DNA of 64,000 nt from Acidimicrobiales bacterium (GTDB lineage: Bacteria > Actinomycetota > Acidimicrobiia > Acidimicrobiales > Aldehydirespiratoraceae): contig JAVJSI010000009.1 in the NCBI GenBank assembly GCA_040219515.1, positions 124,001-188,000 on the forward strand, in the 5' to 3' direction. A program made the position numbers and the translations under genes. Below, in pieces: positions 11,101 through 18,376 of this stretch. Position 1 is the stretch's first letter; every line of letters begins with the position of its first letter. Under the pieces are notes generated by a model that worked only from the letters and a program-made list of their open reading frames with translations, ran no database searches and was not told the DNA's origin.

Positions 11101-11215
11101 CGTCCTCGTCGCCGTCGTCGGGAGTCGCAGGGTCGTCGGATCCCGCGTCGTCACCAGAACACGACCCCGCCACCATGGCCAGAACCAGCAGCAGCAAGAT
11201 CAGTCTGTGTCGCAT
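5120..11215 (-). CDS. Alpha-2-macroglobulin-family lipoprotein without thioester cysteine
   Basis: A 2031-residue secreted protein. Residues 1-19 are a basic N-end, a Leu-rich core and VAGSC, a plausible but not ideal lipobox, so it is probably lipid-anchored outside the membrane. A linker rich in Asp, Gly and Pro follows. Next come an Ig-like region, repeated macroglobulin domains (MG2-type RPGETMSVKGWVR at about 700) and an A2M domain around 1285-1400 (ALALWDPEVTTDAEGRATID). A terpenoid-cyclase-like helical domain with GGWSTWRRN lies at about 1595, and a C-terminal receptor-like domain at about 1860-2031. Where thioester members carry GCxEQ, this one reads YSSADAY (about 1525-1533), so it cannot form the covalent bond. 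It is probably a protease-trapping or envelope-protection factor, like the thioester-less bacterial members. ATG is preceded by GGGGAGG. Confidence 0.85.
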   Translation of the reverse strand: MRHRLILLLLVLAMVAGSCSGDDAGSDDPATPDDGDEDDEVGAAPAPAGDREPGPVGVSLSAGQPDDGATAAPATFVEGTPLEAPAVEDVLDRLPEWAEADGDRVDFNRPTESLSPPISGDTIDVAFPAETDDPQPEVDDGPLEVLRHQPDGEVGLAPFFSVTFSQPMIALGTVDQSDAADIPVVMTPELPGRWQWIGTRTLRFEHDPDIFDRLPMATTYSVEVPAGTESASGGVLETAETFTFETPSPSLQWLTPTSDSLDLEPVFVATFDQRVDPDAVLAVTTIEAGDREVSVRLATDNEIEGDENIARVVDQALDGTWVAFRAVDAFAPDTPIRIAIGPEVPSQEGPNTTDEVFRESARTYAPLRVESQSCQPGDDCQPEWGFWVSFNNELDAESLAADDLGFSPELPGAFIRVQGNGIQVEGPIVGGTVYEMTVPAGLSDTFGQTLGADEVIEFHVDDAYPFLDGDRGRLVTLDPLVDSQTLPLQLRNHDEVRVRAYAVEPSDWGAFATYWDRRWDEDRLSPPPFTEIYDEVQPTGAPENQRFEARIDLEPVFAGEPGMAVVVIEGVGEFADISRQSERGWENQPVVQWVQSTSLAGDLFADSTDGYVWVTDLATGAPVEGATVAMEGVQAIDATGPDGLTRFTLPPSLTPTGPVVVSSGDDVALTDGWADASERVDQGLWYVIDDRGLYRPGETMSVKGWVRRLELSGDATIEAFPDGSTFTYSVNDSFGNEISAGEVTLSDTGGFDFTVDIPLGANLGGAWIEFRHPTEPRFNHTHSFGIEEFRRPEFEVTARAETPGPYLVDDPATVAVDATYFSGGPLPDAPVDWWVTTRPTSYAPPGWDGFAFGVWIPWWSRGGFGDDGFGPYEPETTTETFSSTTDASGSNYLEMAFDGDGEGRATSVTATASVTDVNRQTWSSTTDLLVHSADLYVGLQATRPFVKAGDPLPVEVIVTDIDGNAVPDRAAEVVAERLRSEYVDGEWTDVVLDSESCEVSSSGEAETCTFAMAEGGRYRVTGTVVDDRGRENRTEMTVWVSGGDSLPSRRLELQEATVIPDATDYAAGDTAEIFVASPFGPAHGLMTIERNGIVAVEAFEIEGADTILEVDIVDEHVPGLTIGIELVGITDRAADDGTVLPDVAPRPAFATGGTELRVPPASRTLSVEAVPADEFVEPGAATAVTVEVNDATGAPVADAEMLVIAVDEAVLALTGYELLDPIEVFYRSFGERGLDFRGRSSIQLADPQALVDLARQIEESIQATTTSPGAAPSPDDSDTSADDMAESDGAGEDEAFSGRSAYNQAIGGDAPIEVRSNFDALALWDPEVTTDAEGRATIDFDLPDSLTRYRVMVVAVDGVDRFGSTESNLTARLPLQVRPSAPRFLNFGDDFELPVVVQNQTDDDMDVEVVLQTSNLTMNGPAGQMVTVPANNRVEVRFPVTTESAGTARFRAVAVSTDHADAATVSLPVYTPATAEAFATYGVVDAGATIQPLLAPEGVVPQFGGLEVTTSSTAVQALTDAVLYLTEYEYSSADAYASRILAIAALRDVLEAFEAEGIPTPAEFDRIVADDLAALAALQNSNGGWSTWRRNYDTSPYRSVHVMHALYEAEANGYDVPATMLDQGRQFIRNVESYIPQTWGTDARDTLIAYSLFVRRLDGDLDSGKADEVWRRHGLDFGLDALAWLWPVIDDEAIATEIGRNFSNRVTETPSAATFTTDYGEEAYLLLQSDRRTDGIVLDAMMLMDPGNDLIPKIVTGLIGNQRQGRWNNSQENAFILLALNNYFDTFEAITPDFVARVWLGDLYAAEHAFEGRSVDSQETVVPMQDLIDTGDTDLVLAKEGEGRLYYRLGLRYAPDDFDLDPLDRGFVVERTYEAVGDDGDVWLDDDGVWHVKAGAEVRVNLTMVNDSRRTNMALLDPLPAGLEPSNPDLAVTAAAPEQEEEFSDDSADDSIGRSVSFDDSWWWGPWYDHQNLRDDRAEAFSGYLNAGTHEYSYVARATTPGTFVVPPARAEEIYAPEVFGRSGSDLVIVE

Positions 11216-11296
11216 TCTCGGCGAACCTCCCCGGGTGGTGACGAGACTACGACGTCGCGAACCCCCGCTCCGGTTCCCGAGAACGCGGGTACTCGC

Positions 11297-12415
11297 CTAC
11301 CCCGCGGCGAGCGAACGGCCCAGGGCGGCGAGATGTTCTTCGCCGTTGCCGAGGGTCAGTTCCATCTGGCGGGCCATCAGGAAGTAGCGGTGCAGCGGAT
11401 AGTCGCGGTCGACACCGACGCCGCCGTGCACGTGCACGGCCGCGTGGACCACGCGGAAGCCGCCGTCGGCCGCCCACCACTTGGCGATGGCCACGGCATC
11501 ATCGGCCGGGAGTCCCTGGTCGATCCGCCATGCCGCCTGCCAGGCCGTGAGGGTGATCGCTTCGGTGTCGATGTAGCTGTCCCCGGCCCGGGTGCTCACC
11601 GCCTGGAACGTGGCGATCGGCCGGTCGAACTGCTGGCGCTCCTTGGTGTAGGCCGCGGCCAACTCGATCGACGAGCGGGCCGCGCCCGCCATGATCATGC
11701 ACATCGCTGCTTGGGCGCGGAGTTCGATCCACTGCACGATCTCGGCACCACCGGTCCCGCCGTCACCGAGCAGGGCATCGGCGGGCACCTGCACACCGGC
11801 GAGGTCGACGCGAGCGACGGGGCGCCGGGTGGTGACCTCGACGCGGGTGAGCGACAGGCCGTCGGTGTCGGCGGACACCAGGAACACGCCGCAGGAACCG
11901 TCGGGCAGGGCGGCCGGCACCACGAACAGACCGGCGTCGAGTCCCGCCTCGACCATCGGCTTGACCCCGTCGAGGCGATAGCCGTCGCCGTCGGCCACCG
12001 CGATCGTGGTCGGTTCGGAAGGGGTCGTGCCCTCTTCGTAGAGAGCGGCCGCGACGATGAGCGAGCCATCGGCGATCGAGGGAAGGTAGGCCGCCTGCTG
12101 GGCATCGGTGCCGAACTCGGCGATGGGCATGGCGCCCATGACCGCGGTGGACAGCAGGGGCACGGGGGAGGCCGTTGCCCCGACCTGCTGGAGGGCCATG
12201 GCCGTGGCCAGGAAACCGAGTCCGATGCCACCGTGGGCCTCGGGCACGGCGGCCCCGAGCACGCCGGCCTCGGCCAGCGCGGCCCAGGCCTCGGCATCGA
12301 CACGGTCGTCGTCGGCCGTCAGCTGACGCAGCCGCTCGTGGGTGGACTTGTCGCCCAGGATCTGGCCGGCAAGATCGTAGATCGCCTGCTCTTCGTCGTT
12401 CAGGTCGAAGTCCAT
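11297..12415 (-). CDS. Acyl-CoA dehydrogenase, second subunit of an adjacent pair
   Basis: A 372-residue acyl-CoA dehydrogenase starting at ATG 12415, which overlaps the stop of the upstream paralogue by one base. It shows EAHGGIGLGFLATAM (about 65-80), the KERQQFDRPIATFQAVS stretch of the C-terminal helical domain (about 240-260), and VHVHGGVGVDRDYPLHRYF near the C-terminus (FAD/dimer contacts). Two adjacent, coupled, unequal ACADs resemble the alpha2beta2 dehydrogenases of actinobacterial sterol side-chain oxidation, where each subunit contributes part of the active site. That this pair is heteromeric is inferred from arrangement only. Confidence 0.85.
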   Translation of the reverse strand: MDFDLNDEEQAIYDLAGQILGDKSTHERLRQLTADDDRVDAEAWAALAEAGVLGAAVPEAHGGIGLGFLATAMALQQVGATASPVPLLSTAVMGAMPIAEFGTDAQQAAYLPSIADGSLIVAAALYEEGTTPSEPTTIAVADGDGYRLDGVKPMVEAGLDAGLFVVPAALPDGSCGVFLVSADTDGLSLTRVEVTTRRPVARVDLAGVQVPADALLGDGGTGGAEIVQWIELRAQAAMCMIMAGAARSSIELAAAYTKERQQFDRPIATFQAVSTRAGDSYIDTEAITLTAWQAAWRIDQGLPADDAVAIAKWWAADGGFRVVHAAVHVHGGVGVDRDYPLHRYFLMARQMELTLGNGEEHLAALGRSLAAG

Positions 12416-13617
12416 CAGCGGTCCGCCTTGGGGTAGCCGAGTCCGAATTGGGAGACGAGGTCGCGCTGCATCTCGTTGGTTCCGCCGCCGAAGGTGAGGA
12501 TCACCGTGGAGCGGTACTGCATCTCGAGCCGGGTCAGGTGGCCGATCTGGCCCTTGCTGATCGCGGCCTGGGGTCCGTAGACCTCCATCAGCTTCCGGTA
12601 GGCGCGGGTGTAGAACTCGGTGCCGTAGACCTTCACGCCGGACGAATCGGCGATGAAGCCCGTCATGGTGTCCATGTCGGGTTGCTGATCGTCGATCTTG
12701 GTGGCGACGGTCCAGGCGACCTTCCAGTTGGCGAGCCGGAGATATTCGAGTCCGGCCTTCACCTCGGCGAGGTTGCGTTGCACCCACGGCTGATCGATCA
12801 CCCGGGTGCCGTCGGCTCGCTTGGTGTTCTTCGCGAAGTCGATCGTCTCCTGAAGGGCGGTGGTGACCATACCCGAGGAACAGATCGTGACCCGCTCTCG
12901 GTTGAGCTGGCTGGTGATGAGCCCCCAACCACCGTTCTCCTCGCCGATCATCGTCGAGGCCGGCACCCGCACGTCGTCGAAGAACGTGTGGTTGATGTTG
13001 TGGCTCGACAGCAGGTCGAGCGGTTCGATCGACAGGCCCGGCGTGTCCATCGGGATGCAGAAGAGCGAGATGCCCTTGTGCTTCTTGACCTCGGTGTTGG
13101 TGCGGGCGGCGAGCCAGATGTAGTCGGCGTCCTTGGCCAACGACGTCCAGGTCTTCTGGCCGTTGATGACGTATTCGTCGCCGTCCTTCACCGCGCGGCA
13201 CTGAAGGGCGGCGAGATCGGTACCGGCATCGGGTTCGGAGTAGCCGATGCAGAAGGTGATCTCGCCCTTGGAGATCTTCGGCAGGAAGAAGTTCTTCTGC
13301 TCCTCGGTGCCGTACTGCATCAGCGTCGGGCCGACGGTGTTGATGGTGAGCATCGGGATCGGGGCGCCGATGCCGACCGACTCGTCGAACATCACGAACT
13401 GCTCGACCGCGCTGTAGCCGCGGCCGCCGTATTCCTCGGGCCAACCCACCGTGAGCCAGCCGTCGCTGCCCATCTTCCCCACGATCTCGCGGTGGACGGG
13501 GCCGCAGCCGTCCTCCTCGCCGAGGGCCTCCCGGACCTCGTCGGTCAGCAGGTCGGTGTAGTAGGCGCGGAGCTCGGCTCGCAGCGCTTCCTGGTTCTCG
13601 TCGTACCCGATGTACAT
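12415..13617 (-). CDS. Acyl-CoA dehydrogenase, first subunit of an adjacent pair
   Basis: A 400-residue acyl-CoA dehydrogenase; start chosen at ATG 13617 (MYIGYDENQEALRAEL). It has WPEEYGGRGYSAVEQFV (about 56-72), the FAD-binding motif CIGYSEPDAGTDLAALQCRA (about 118-137) and NGQKTWTS (about 147). The C-terminus reads TFGGGTNEMQRDLVSQFGLG. There the usual catalytic Glu of the YEGT motif is replaced by Gly, as in many FadE proteins of paired type. It is coupled by TGATG to the next ACAD. The operon is divergent from the acyl-CoA synthetase at 13720. Confidence 0.87.
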   Translation of the reverse strand: MYIGYDENQEALRAELRAYYTDLLTDEVREALGEEDGCGPVHREIVGKMGSDGWLTVGWPEEYGGRGYSAVEQFVMFDESVGIGAPIPMLTINTVGPTLMQYGTEEQKNFFLPKISKGEITFCIGYSEPDAGTDLAALQCRAVKDGDEYVINGQKTWTSLAKDADYIWLAARTNTEVKKHKGISLFCIPMDTPGLSIEPLDLLSSHNINHTFFDDVRVPASTMIGEENGGWGLITSQLNRERVTICSSGMVTTALQETIDFAKNTKRADGTRVIDQPWVQRNLAEVKAGLEYLRLANWKVAWTVATKIDDQQPDMDTMTGFIADSSGVKVYGTEFYTRAYRKLMEVYGPQAAISKGQIGHLTRLEMQYRSTVILTFGGGTNEMQRDLVSQFGLGYPKADR

Positions 13618-13719
13618 GTCACCGTTTCTAACGCAATCGCCCGGGTGAGTGGTAACCGCGGCTGGGTGCATTTCCGGCGGTGCGAATAGCATTGTCCACC
13701 CGACCGACTGGAAGCACCG

Positions 13720-15324
13720 ATGGCACCGGCAATCACGAGACGCGTGTCGCCGGGCGAACTCGTGCGGACCACCTGGAACCTGGGCCTGTTCGACCCCACC
13801 ACGGCGTGGGCCGTGGCCGGTGGGATGGTCCGCTCCGGGCCGTCGTTGGCCCTTCCCTACGCCGCCGCGGCGTTGCGGTTTCCCCGGCGGGTCGCGATCG
13901 CCGACGACCACGGCACCATCACGTATGCCCAGTTGTCACGACGAATCGAACGGCTGGCCGGATCACTGGGCCGGGCCGGTGTCCTCCCCGGTGATCGCGT
14001 GGGCCTGCTGTGCCGAAATCATCGTGGCTTCGTCGAACTCAACGCCGCCATCAGCCGCGCTCGTGCGGTTCCCGTCTACCTGAACACCGGATTCGGCGTC
14101 GACCAGCTCGCCGAGGTTGTCGCCCGCGAGGGGGTGGTCGCCGTCTTCCACGACGAGGAGTTCTCCGACGTCGTGGCCAGAGCCCGCACCGACTCCTACC
14201 TGGTCGCGCCCGAGCGGGACACCGACTGGAGCGTGCCGGGAATGCCACCCGCGTCGACCCGCTGGAACCCACCCGTCCTGGCCCCGTCGGTGGCCAGCGT
14301 GGTGATGACCTCGGGCACCACCGGCACCCCGAAGGGCGCACAGCGGGCCGGGGCCAACGTCGGACTCGCCGCCCTCGGGCCCCTGTTCGCGCTCCGGCAC
14401 CGGCGGGGCGCCCGCACCAACATCGCCGCTCCCCTCTTTCATGCGTGGGGGCTCAGCCAGCTCGGCATCGCCGCCGTGTATGCCCAGACGGTGCATCTGC
14501 GTCGGGAGTTCGACGCCTCGCGTCTGGTCGCCGACCTCGGTCATCAGCGGACGGAGATCCTCGTCGCCGTGCCGGTGATGCTCGAGCGGATCCTCGACGC
14601 TGCCCCTGACGGGGACGCCTTCGTCGCCCGCCATCTGCGCATGACGGCCACGAGTGGGTCCGCGCTCGCCGGGGGGCTCGCCACCCGGTGGATGGACGCA
14701 TTCGGCGACAACCTCCACAACTTCTACGGGTCCACCGAGGTCGGTCAGGTCGCCGTCGCCTCCCCCGCCGACCTCCGGCGCTCACCCGACAGCGCAGGGC
14801 GGCCCACGCCGGGCACCGTCGTCCGCATCGTCGACGACACCGGCCGCGATGCCGAACCCCGGGTCACCGGCCGCATCGTGGTGCGCAACGGCGCGCACTT
14901 CGACGGCTACACCGGCGGCGGCTCGAAGCCGATGATCGACGGGTTCATGGAGACGGGCGATCTCGGTTGCTTCGACGCCGACGGATTGCTCCATGTCACC
15001 GGCCGGGTCGACGACATGATCATCAGCGGCGGCGAGAACCTCTTTCCCGGCGAGGTCGAGGAGTACCTGCTGGCCATCGACGGCGTGGCCGACGCGGCTG
15101 CCGTGGGCCTCGACGATCCCGACTTCGGACAGGTCGTGGGTGCGATCGTCGTCACCGAACCCGGCAGCACGGTCGATGTGGCGTCGATCCGCAAGGCGGT
15201 GAAGGACGGGTTGGCGAGCTTCAAGGCTCCGAAGCACCTTCGTCTCGTCGACGAGATCCCCCGCAACCCGGCCGGGAAGATCATTCGTCGGGAGGTCGTC
15301 GCCCTCCTCGGCCCCGTCAGGTAG
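13720..15324 (+). CDS. Acyl-CoA synthetase (AMP-forming)
   Basis: A 534-residue ANL-superfamily ligase that activates a carboxylic acid with ATP and CoA. Visible motifs are the ATP loop VVMTSGTTGTPKGAQRAG (about 191-208), FHAWG (about 242), the adenine-site motif NFYGSTEVGQ (about 334), GDLGCF (about 411) and the hinge GRVDDMIISGGENLFPGEVE (about 427-446). A C-terminal catalytic Lys lies in NPAGKIIRRE near residue 522. The gene is divergent from the paired acyl-CoA dehydrogenases, which suggests fatty or sterol-derived acid activation for the same pathway. The exact substrate is unknown. Confidence 0.9.
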   Translation: MAPAITRRVSPGELVRTTWNLGLFDPTTAWAVAGGMVRSGPSLALPYAAAALRFPRRVAIADDHGTITYAQLSRRIERLAGSLGRAGVLPGDRVGLLCRNHRGFVELNAAISRARAVPVYLNTGFGVDQLAEVVAREGVVAVFHDEEFSDVVARARTDSYLVAPERDTDWSVPGMPPASTRWNPPVLAPSVASVVMTSGTTGTPKGAQRAGANVGLAALGPLFALRHRRGARTNIAAPLFHAWGLSQLGIAAVYAQTVHLRREFDASRLVADLGHQRTEILVAVPVMLERILDAAPDGDAFVARHLRMTATSGSALAGGLATRWMDAFGDNLHNFYGSTEVGQVAVASPADLRRSPDSAGRPTPGTVVRIVDDTGRDAEPRVTGRIVVRNGAHFDGYTGGGSKPMIDGFMETGDLGCFDADGLLHVTGRVDDMIISGGENLFPGEVEEYLLAIDGVADAAAVGLDDPDFGQVVGAIVVTEPGSTVDVASIRKAVKDGLASFKAPKHLRLVDEIPRNPAGKIIRREVVALLGPVR

Positions 15325-15404
15325 CCCGAACGGTTCATCGACCCGATGCGGCAAACCCACTACCGTGAGTGATCGTGGGGCGATTCCTGTTGAGGGCGAG
15401 CAGC

Positions 15405-15452
15405 ATGCGTAAGGGCGATCATGCGTAGGGGCGATCATGCGTGAAGGCGATG
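15405..15452 (+). repeat. Three tandem 16-bp copies, each containing ATGCGT
   Basis: Copies begin at 15405, 15421 and 15437. The third supplies the start codon and first codons of the hydrolase gene. The first two form short reading frames (7 codons each, ending at TAG 15426-15428 and TGA 15442-15444) that are out of frame with the gene, because 16 is not a multiple of 3. This looks like a recent slippage duplication of the translation start. It may lower or tune initiation by offering decoy ATGs. Confidence 0.75.
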
Positions 15453-16402
15453 ACGGACGGCTGCCGATCCCGGCCGGGCACCGGGTGCTCCTTCCCGGTC
15501 GCGGCACCACCTTCGTGCGCGAGCTGAACGAGGTGGGCGACGGGCCCTCGGTGCTGCTCGTCCACGGATGGGTGGCGTCGGGCGGACTCAACTGGCTGAC
15601 GGCCTTCGAGCCCCTCGGGCGCGACTTCCACGTCCTGGCCGCCGACAACCGGGGCCATGGCCGGGGCATCCAGTCCCGCCGTCGCTTCACCATCGCCGAC
15701 GCAGCCGACGATCTGGCCGCCCTGCTCGACGTGCTCGGCATCGAGAACGTCGTGGTCGTGGGCTACTCGCTGGGCGGTCCGATCGCCCAGATGTTGTGGC
15801 GACGCCACCCCGAGCGGGTGGCCGGGCTCGTTTTCTGTGCCACCGGCTTCGACCTCATCGAAGGAGGCGGCACCCGCATGGCGATGGCCGGCGCGGCGAC
15901 GATGCTGGCCGCCGGGCTCCGGGCCGGCGCCCTCCCCTCGTCGTTCCCGAGTGCGCTGGCCCGTCAGGTCACCCGCGAGGCCCGCGGCGCGAACCGTCCC
16001 CAGACGTTGTCCAAATGGGCCCGCGCCGAGATGCAACGCCACTCCTGGCGGATGGTCTCCGAGGCGGGCCTGGCCATCGGCACCTACTCGTCTCGCGCGT
16101 GGGTCGGTGAGATCGACGTCCCGACGTCGGTGATCGTCACCCAGCGCGACCGCGCCGTGCCGCCGCAGGCCCAGTACGGGCTGGCATCCCACATCCCCGG
16201 CGCCCGCATCCACCGCTACGACGGCGGACATGTCAGCTGCCTCGAACCCGAGTTCGGCGAGACGGTTCGTGACGCGGTCACCGGCGTCGTCGACCGAGCC
16301 GGCACTGCGCCGGCGCTCGACGTGACCGTCGACGGACTCCCCCCGACCGACGTGATCGATCTGCGCACGAAGCGACGAGCCGCCGTCCGCACCGCCTCGT
16401 GA
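15437..16402 (+). CDS. Alpha/beta-hydrolase
   Basis: A 321-residue alpha/beta-hydrolase-fold protein. It shows the oxyanion motif LLVHGWVASGG (about 38-48), an NRGHGRG turn (about 74), the nucleophile elbow VVGYSLGGPIAQ (Ser at about 113), and a C-terminal GGHVSCLEPE supplying the catalytic His (about 263). A lipase or esterase acting on a lipid is likely, since the next two genes are also hydrolase-fold proteins and WS/DGAT genes follow. It overlaps the next gene by 4 nt (GTGA). The start is the third ATG of a 16-bp tandem repeat, so exact start usage is uncertain. Confidence 0.82.
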   Translation: MREGDDGRLPIPAGHRVLLPGRGTTFVRELNEVGDGPSVLLVHGWVASGGLNWLTAFEPLGRDFHVLAADNRGHGRGIQSRRRFTIADAADDLAALLDVLGIENVVVVGYSLGGPIAQMLWRRHPERVAGLVFCATGFDLIEGGGTRMAMAGAATMLAAGLRAGALPSSFPSALARQVTREARGANRPQTLSKWARAEMQRHSWRMVSEAGLAIGTYSSRAWVGEIDVPTSVIVTQRDRAVPPQAQYGLASHIPGARIHRYDGGHVSCLEPEFGETVRDAVTGVVDRAGTAPALDVTVDGLPPTDVIDLRTKRRAAVRTAS

Positions 16403-17571
16403 CACCGGCGCTCTTCGCGATCGTCGCCGGCGCGGCCCTGTTGGCGTCGGTCATCGCCAATGTCCGCCCACGGCCGGTGATCATCGGGTTGCCCACGACG
16501 ATCATCGGTTTCTTCACCGCCGAACTCGCGCGTGTGCATCTCGTCTTCCAGGTGCTGGCCACGATCGTGTGGATCGCTCTCGGGGCACTGGCCGAGCCGG
16601 TCGGACTCGTCGGTGTCGTCATGGCGGCCGCCAGCGTGGCCCTGCTCGAGATCGCGCACCGTCGAGGGGTCGCGGCGCGAGACGTCATCCGCGCGGCCCT
16701 CCCGGCTGCGCTCGAGGCCACGAGCCCGACGCCGTTGATCGGCGTCTCCCGACCGGACTTCGAGGGCATCGAGATCCGCCGGGACCTCGAGTACGGTCCC
16801 CACAAGCGCAACCGCGCCGACCTCTACCTTCCGGCCGAACGGCGAGGTGCGCCCATCGTCCTGCAGGTCCACGGTGGCGGCTGGGTGATCGGCAACAACC
16901 GCCAGCAGGGCCAACCGCTGCTCGCCCACTTCGCCCAGGCAGGCTGGATCGGGGTGGCCATCAACTATCGGCTGGGTCCCACGCATCGTCTGCCCGCCGC
17001 GATCCACGACACGAAGCAGGCGATCGCCTGGGTCAGGGCCAACGCGGGCGAATGGGGCGGCGATCCCGACCGGATCCTGCTCACCGGGGGCAGCGCCGGC
17101 GGGCACCTGACCGCGCTCTGCGCCCTGACCGCCGACGACGCGTCGCTGCAGCCCGGGTTCGAGGAGGCCGACTGCTCGGTCGCCGCCGCCGCGCCGATGT
17201 ACGGCGTGTTCGACCTGACCGACCGCAACCGTCGGCGCGGCCGCTCGGCCATGACGCCGTTCCTGCATGCACTGGTGATGGGCACCAAGCTCGGCGACGA
17301 CGCCGAAGGCTGGGACGCGCTGTCACCCATCGCCCGGGTCCGGCCCGACGCACCCCCCATGCTGATCGTGAACGGCACCTACGACACTCTCGTCCCGATC
17401 GAGGAGGCGCGCGACTTCGCCGACGCGATGAGCGCCGTCTCGCCTGCGGCCACGTTCGTCGAGCTCCCCCACGCCCACCACGCCTTCGACGTCATCAACA
17501 GCCCGCGTACCCGAGCAGTGATCGAGGCCCTCGAGGGCTGGGCCGGCGCGGCGATGGGGAACCGTGTCTGA
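16399..17571 (+). CDS. Membrane-anchored HSL-type esterase/lipase
   Basis: A 390-residue protein with two parts. Residues 1-90 hold about three hydrophobic segments, so the enzyme is probably membrane-anchored. The rest is an alpha/beta-hydrolase of the hormone-sensitive-lipase group: HGGGWVIGN (oxyanion hole, about 155), INYRLGPTHRLPAAIHD (about 192), the elbow LTGGSAGGHLTALCAL (Ser at about 234), NGTYDTLVP (Asp, about 325) and PHAHHAFDV (His, about 357). GTG 16399 overlaps the previous stop. It probably hydrolyses acyl esters at the membrane; the substrate is unknown. Confidence 0.85.
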   Translation: MTPALFAIVAGAALLASVIANVRPRPVIIGLPTTIIGFFTAELARVHLVFQVLATIVWIALGALAEPVGLVGVVMAAASVALLEIAHRRGVAARDVIRAALPAALEATSPTPLIGVSRPDFEGIEIRRDLEYGPHKRNRADLYLPAERRGAPIVLQVHGGGWVIGNNRQQGQPLLAHFAQAGWIGVAINYRLGPTHRLPAAIHDTKQAIAWVRANAGEWGGDPDRILLTGGSAGGHLTALCALTADDASLQPGFEEADCSVAAAAPMYGVFDLTDRNRRRGRSAMTPFLHALVMGTKLGDDAEGWDALSPIARVRPDAPPMLIVNGTYDTLVPIEEARDFADAMSAVSPAATFVELPHAHHAFDVINSPRTRAVIEALEGWAGAAMGNRV

Positions 17572-18376
17572 TCGGGTCGAGGATCGGGTCGAACTCGTCC
17601 ACGGCTACGGACTCCGTGTCGTCTCCCGGGGATCGGGTGACCCGTTCGTCTGGGCCCACGACACGTTCCTCAGCATCGACGACGACGACGTCCACTCCGT
17701 CATCGACTTCGCGCGGCTGGCGCCCTCGCGCCGACTGATCCGCTACGACGCGGTCGGGCACGGTCGGTCACCGGGTGTCGCCCACCCCGGTGATCACACC
17801 TGGGACTCCCGCGCCGACGACCTGCTCCAGCTCTGCGAGCGCATGCGGCTGCCGTCCGCCACCCTCGGCGGGTTCTCCACCGGGGCGGCCACCGCACTCT
17901 GGGCCGCACACATGGCGCCCGAACGCGTCGACCGCCTCGTGCTGGCCGCGCTGCCCAACGGCTGGACCTGGAGGGCACCGGCCGCCGGTATCCAGGGGCT
18001 GCTCGGGGCCAGCGCCCTCATCGGGGCCACCGAACCCCTGCGCTACCTGTCCCGCTGTCTCCGCCTCCCGCATCGGCCCGCCGGCACGATCGGCGCTTAC
18101 CACATCGCCCACTACCGGCGAATCGTCAGCACACCGCGGCAGCGCTACGTCGCCGCGCTCGTGGGCGCGGCACGCAGCAATCTTCCTTCGCCCGACGAAC
18201 TCCGGGCGCTCGACATCCCGACGCTGATCCTCGCCTATCCGGGCGACGTCCTCCGGCCGATCGGCACCGCGGTGCGGGTGGCCGACGCGCTGCCCCGCGC
18301 CGAACTCGTCGTCGCCCAGAGCTGGGATGAGGTCGCCACGTGGACCGATCTGATCCGCGACTTCACGGCCGGGTGA
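17564..18376 (+). CDS. Alpha/beta-hydrolase-fold protein
   Basis: A 270-residue alpha/beta-hydrolase homologue starting at GTG 17564, overlapping the previous gene by 8 nt. It has GHGRSPG (about 66-72) and the nucleophile elbow GGFSTGAATALWAAH (Ser at about 105). The C-terminal part where a catalytic His is expected reads AQSWDEVATWTDLI and shows no obvious GH pair. The triad may therefore be incomplete, or the His may sit elsewhere. Third of three adjacent hydrolase-fold genes. Its 3' end overlaps the convergent WS/DGAT gene by 14 nt. Confidence 0.72.
   Translation: MSDRVEDRVELVHGYGLRVVSRGSGDPFVWAHDTFLSIDDDDVHSVIDFARLAPSRRLIRYDAVGHGRSPGVAHPGDHTWDSRADDLLQLCERMRLPSATLGGFSTGAATALWAAHMAPERVDRLVLAALPNGWTWRAPAAGIQGLLGASALIGATEPLRYLSRCLRLPHRPAGTIGAYHIAHYRRIVSTPRQRYVAALVGAARSNLPSPDELRALDIPTLILAYPGDVLRPIGTAVRVADALPRAELVVAQSWDEVATWTDLIRDFTAG

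Noticed and set aside
17564-18376. Calling the third hydrolase-fold gene an inactive pseudoenzyme.
   Set aside because: The catalytic His was not located by eye, but its position varies in this fold and the nucleophile elbow is intact, so inactivity is not supported.
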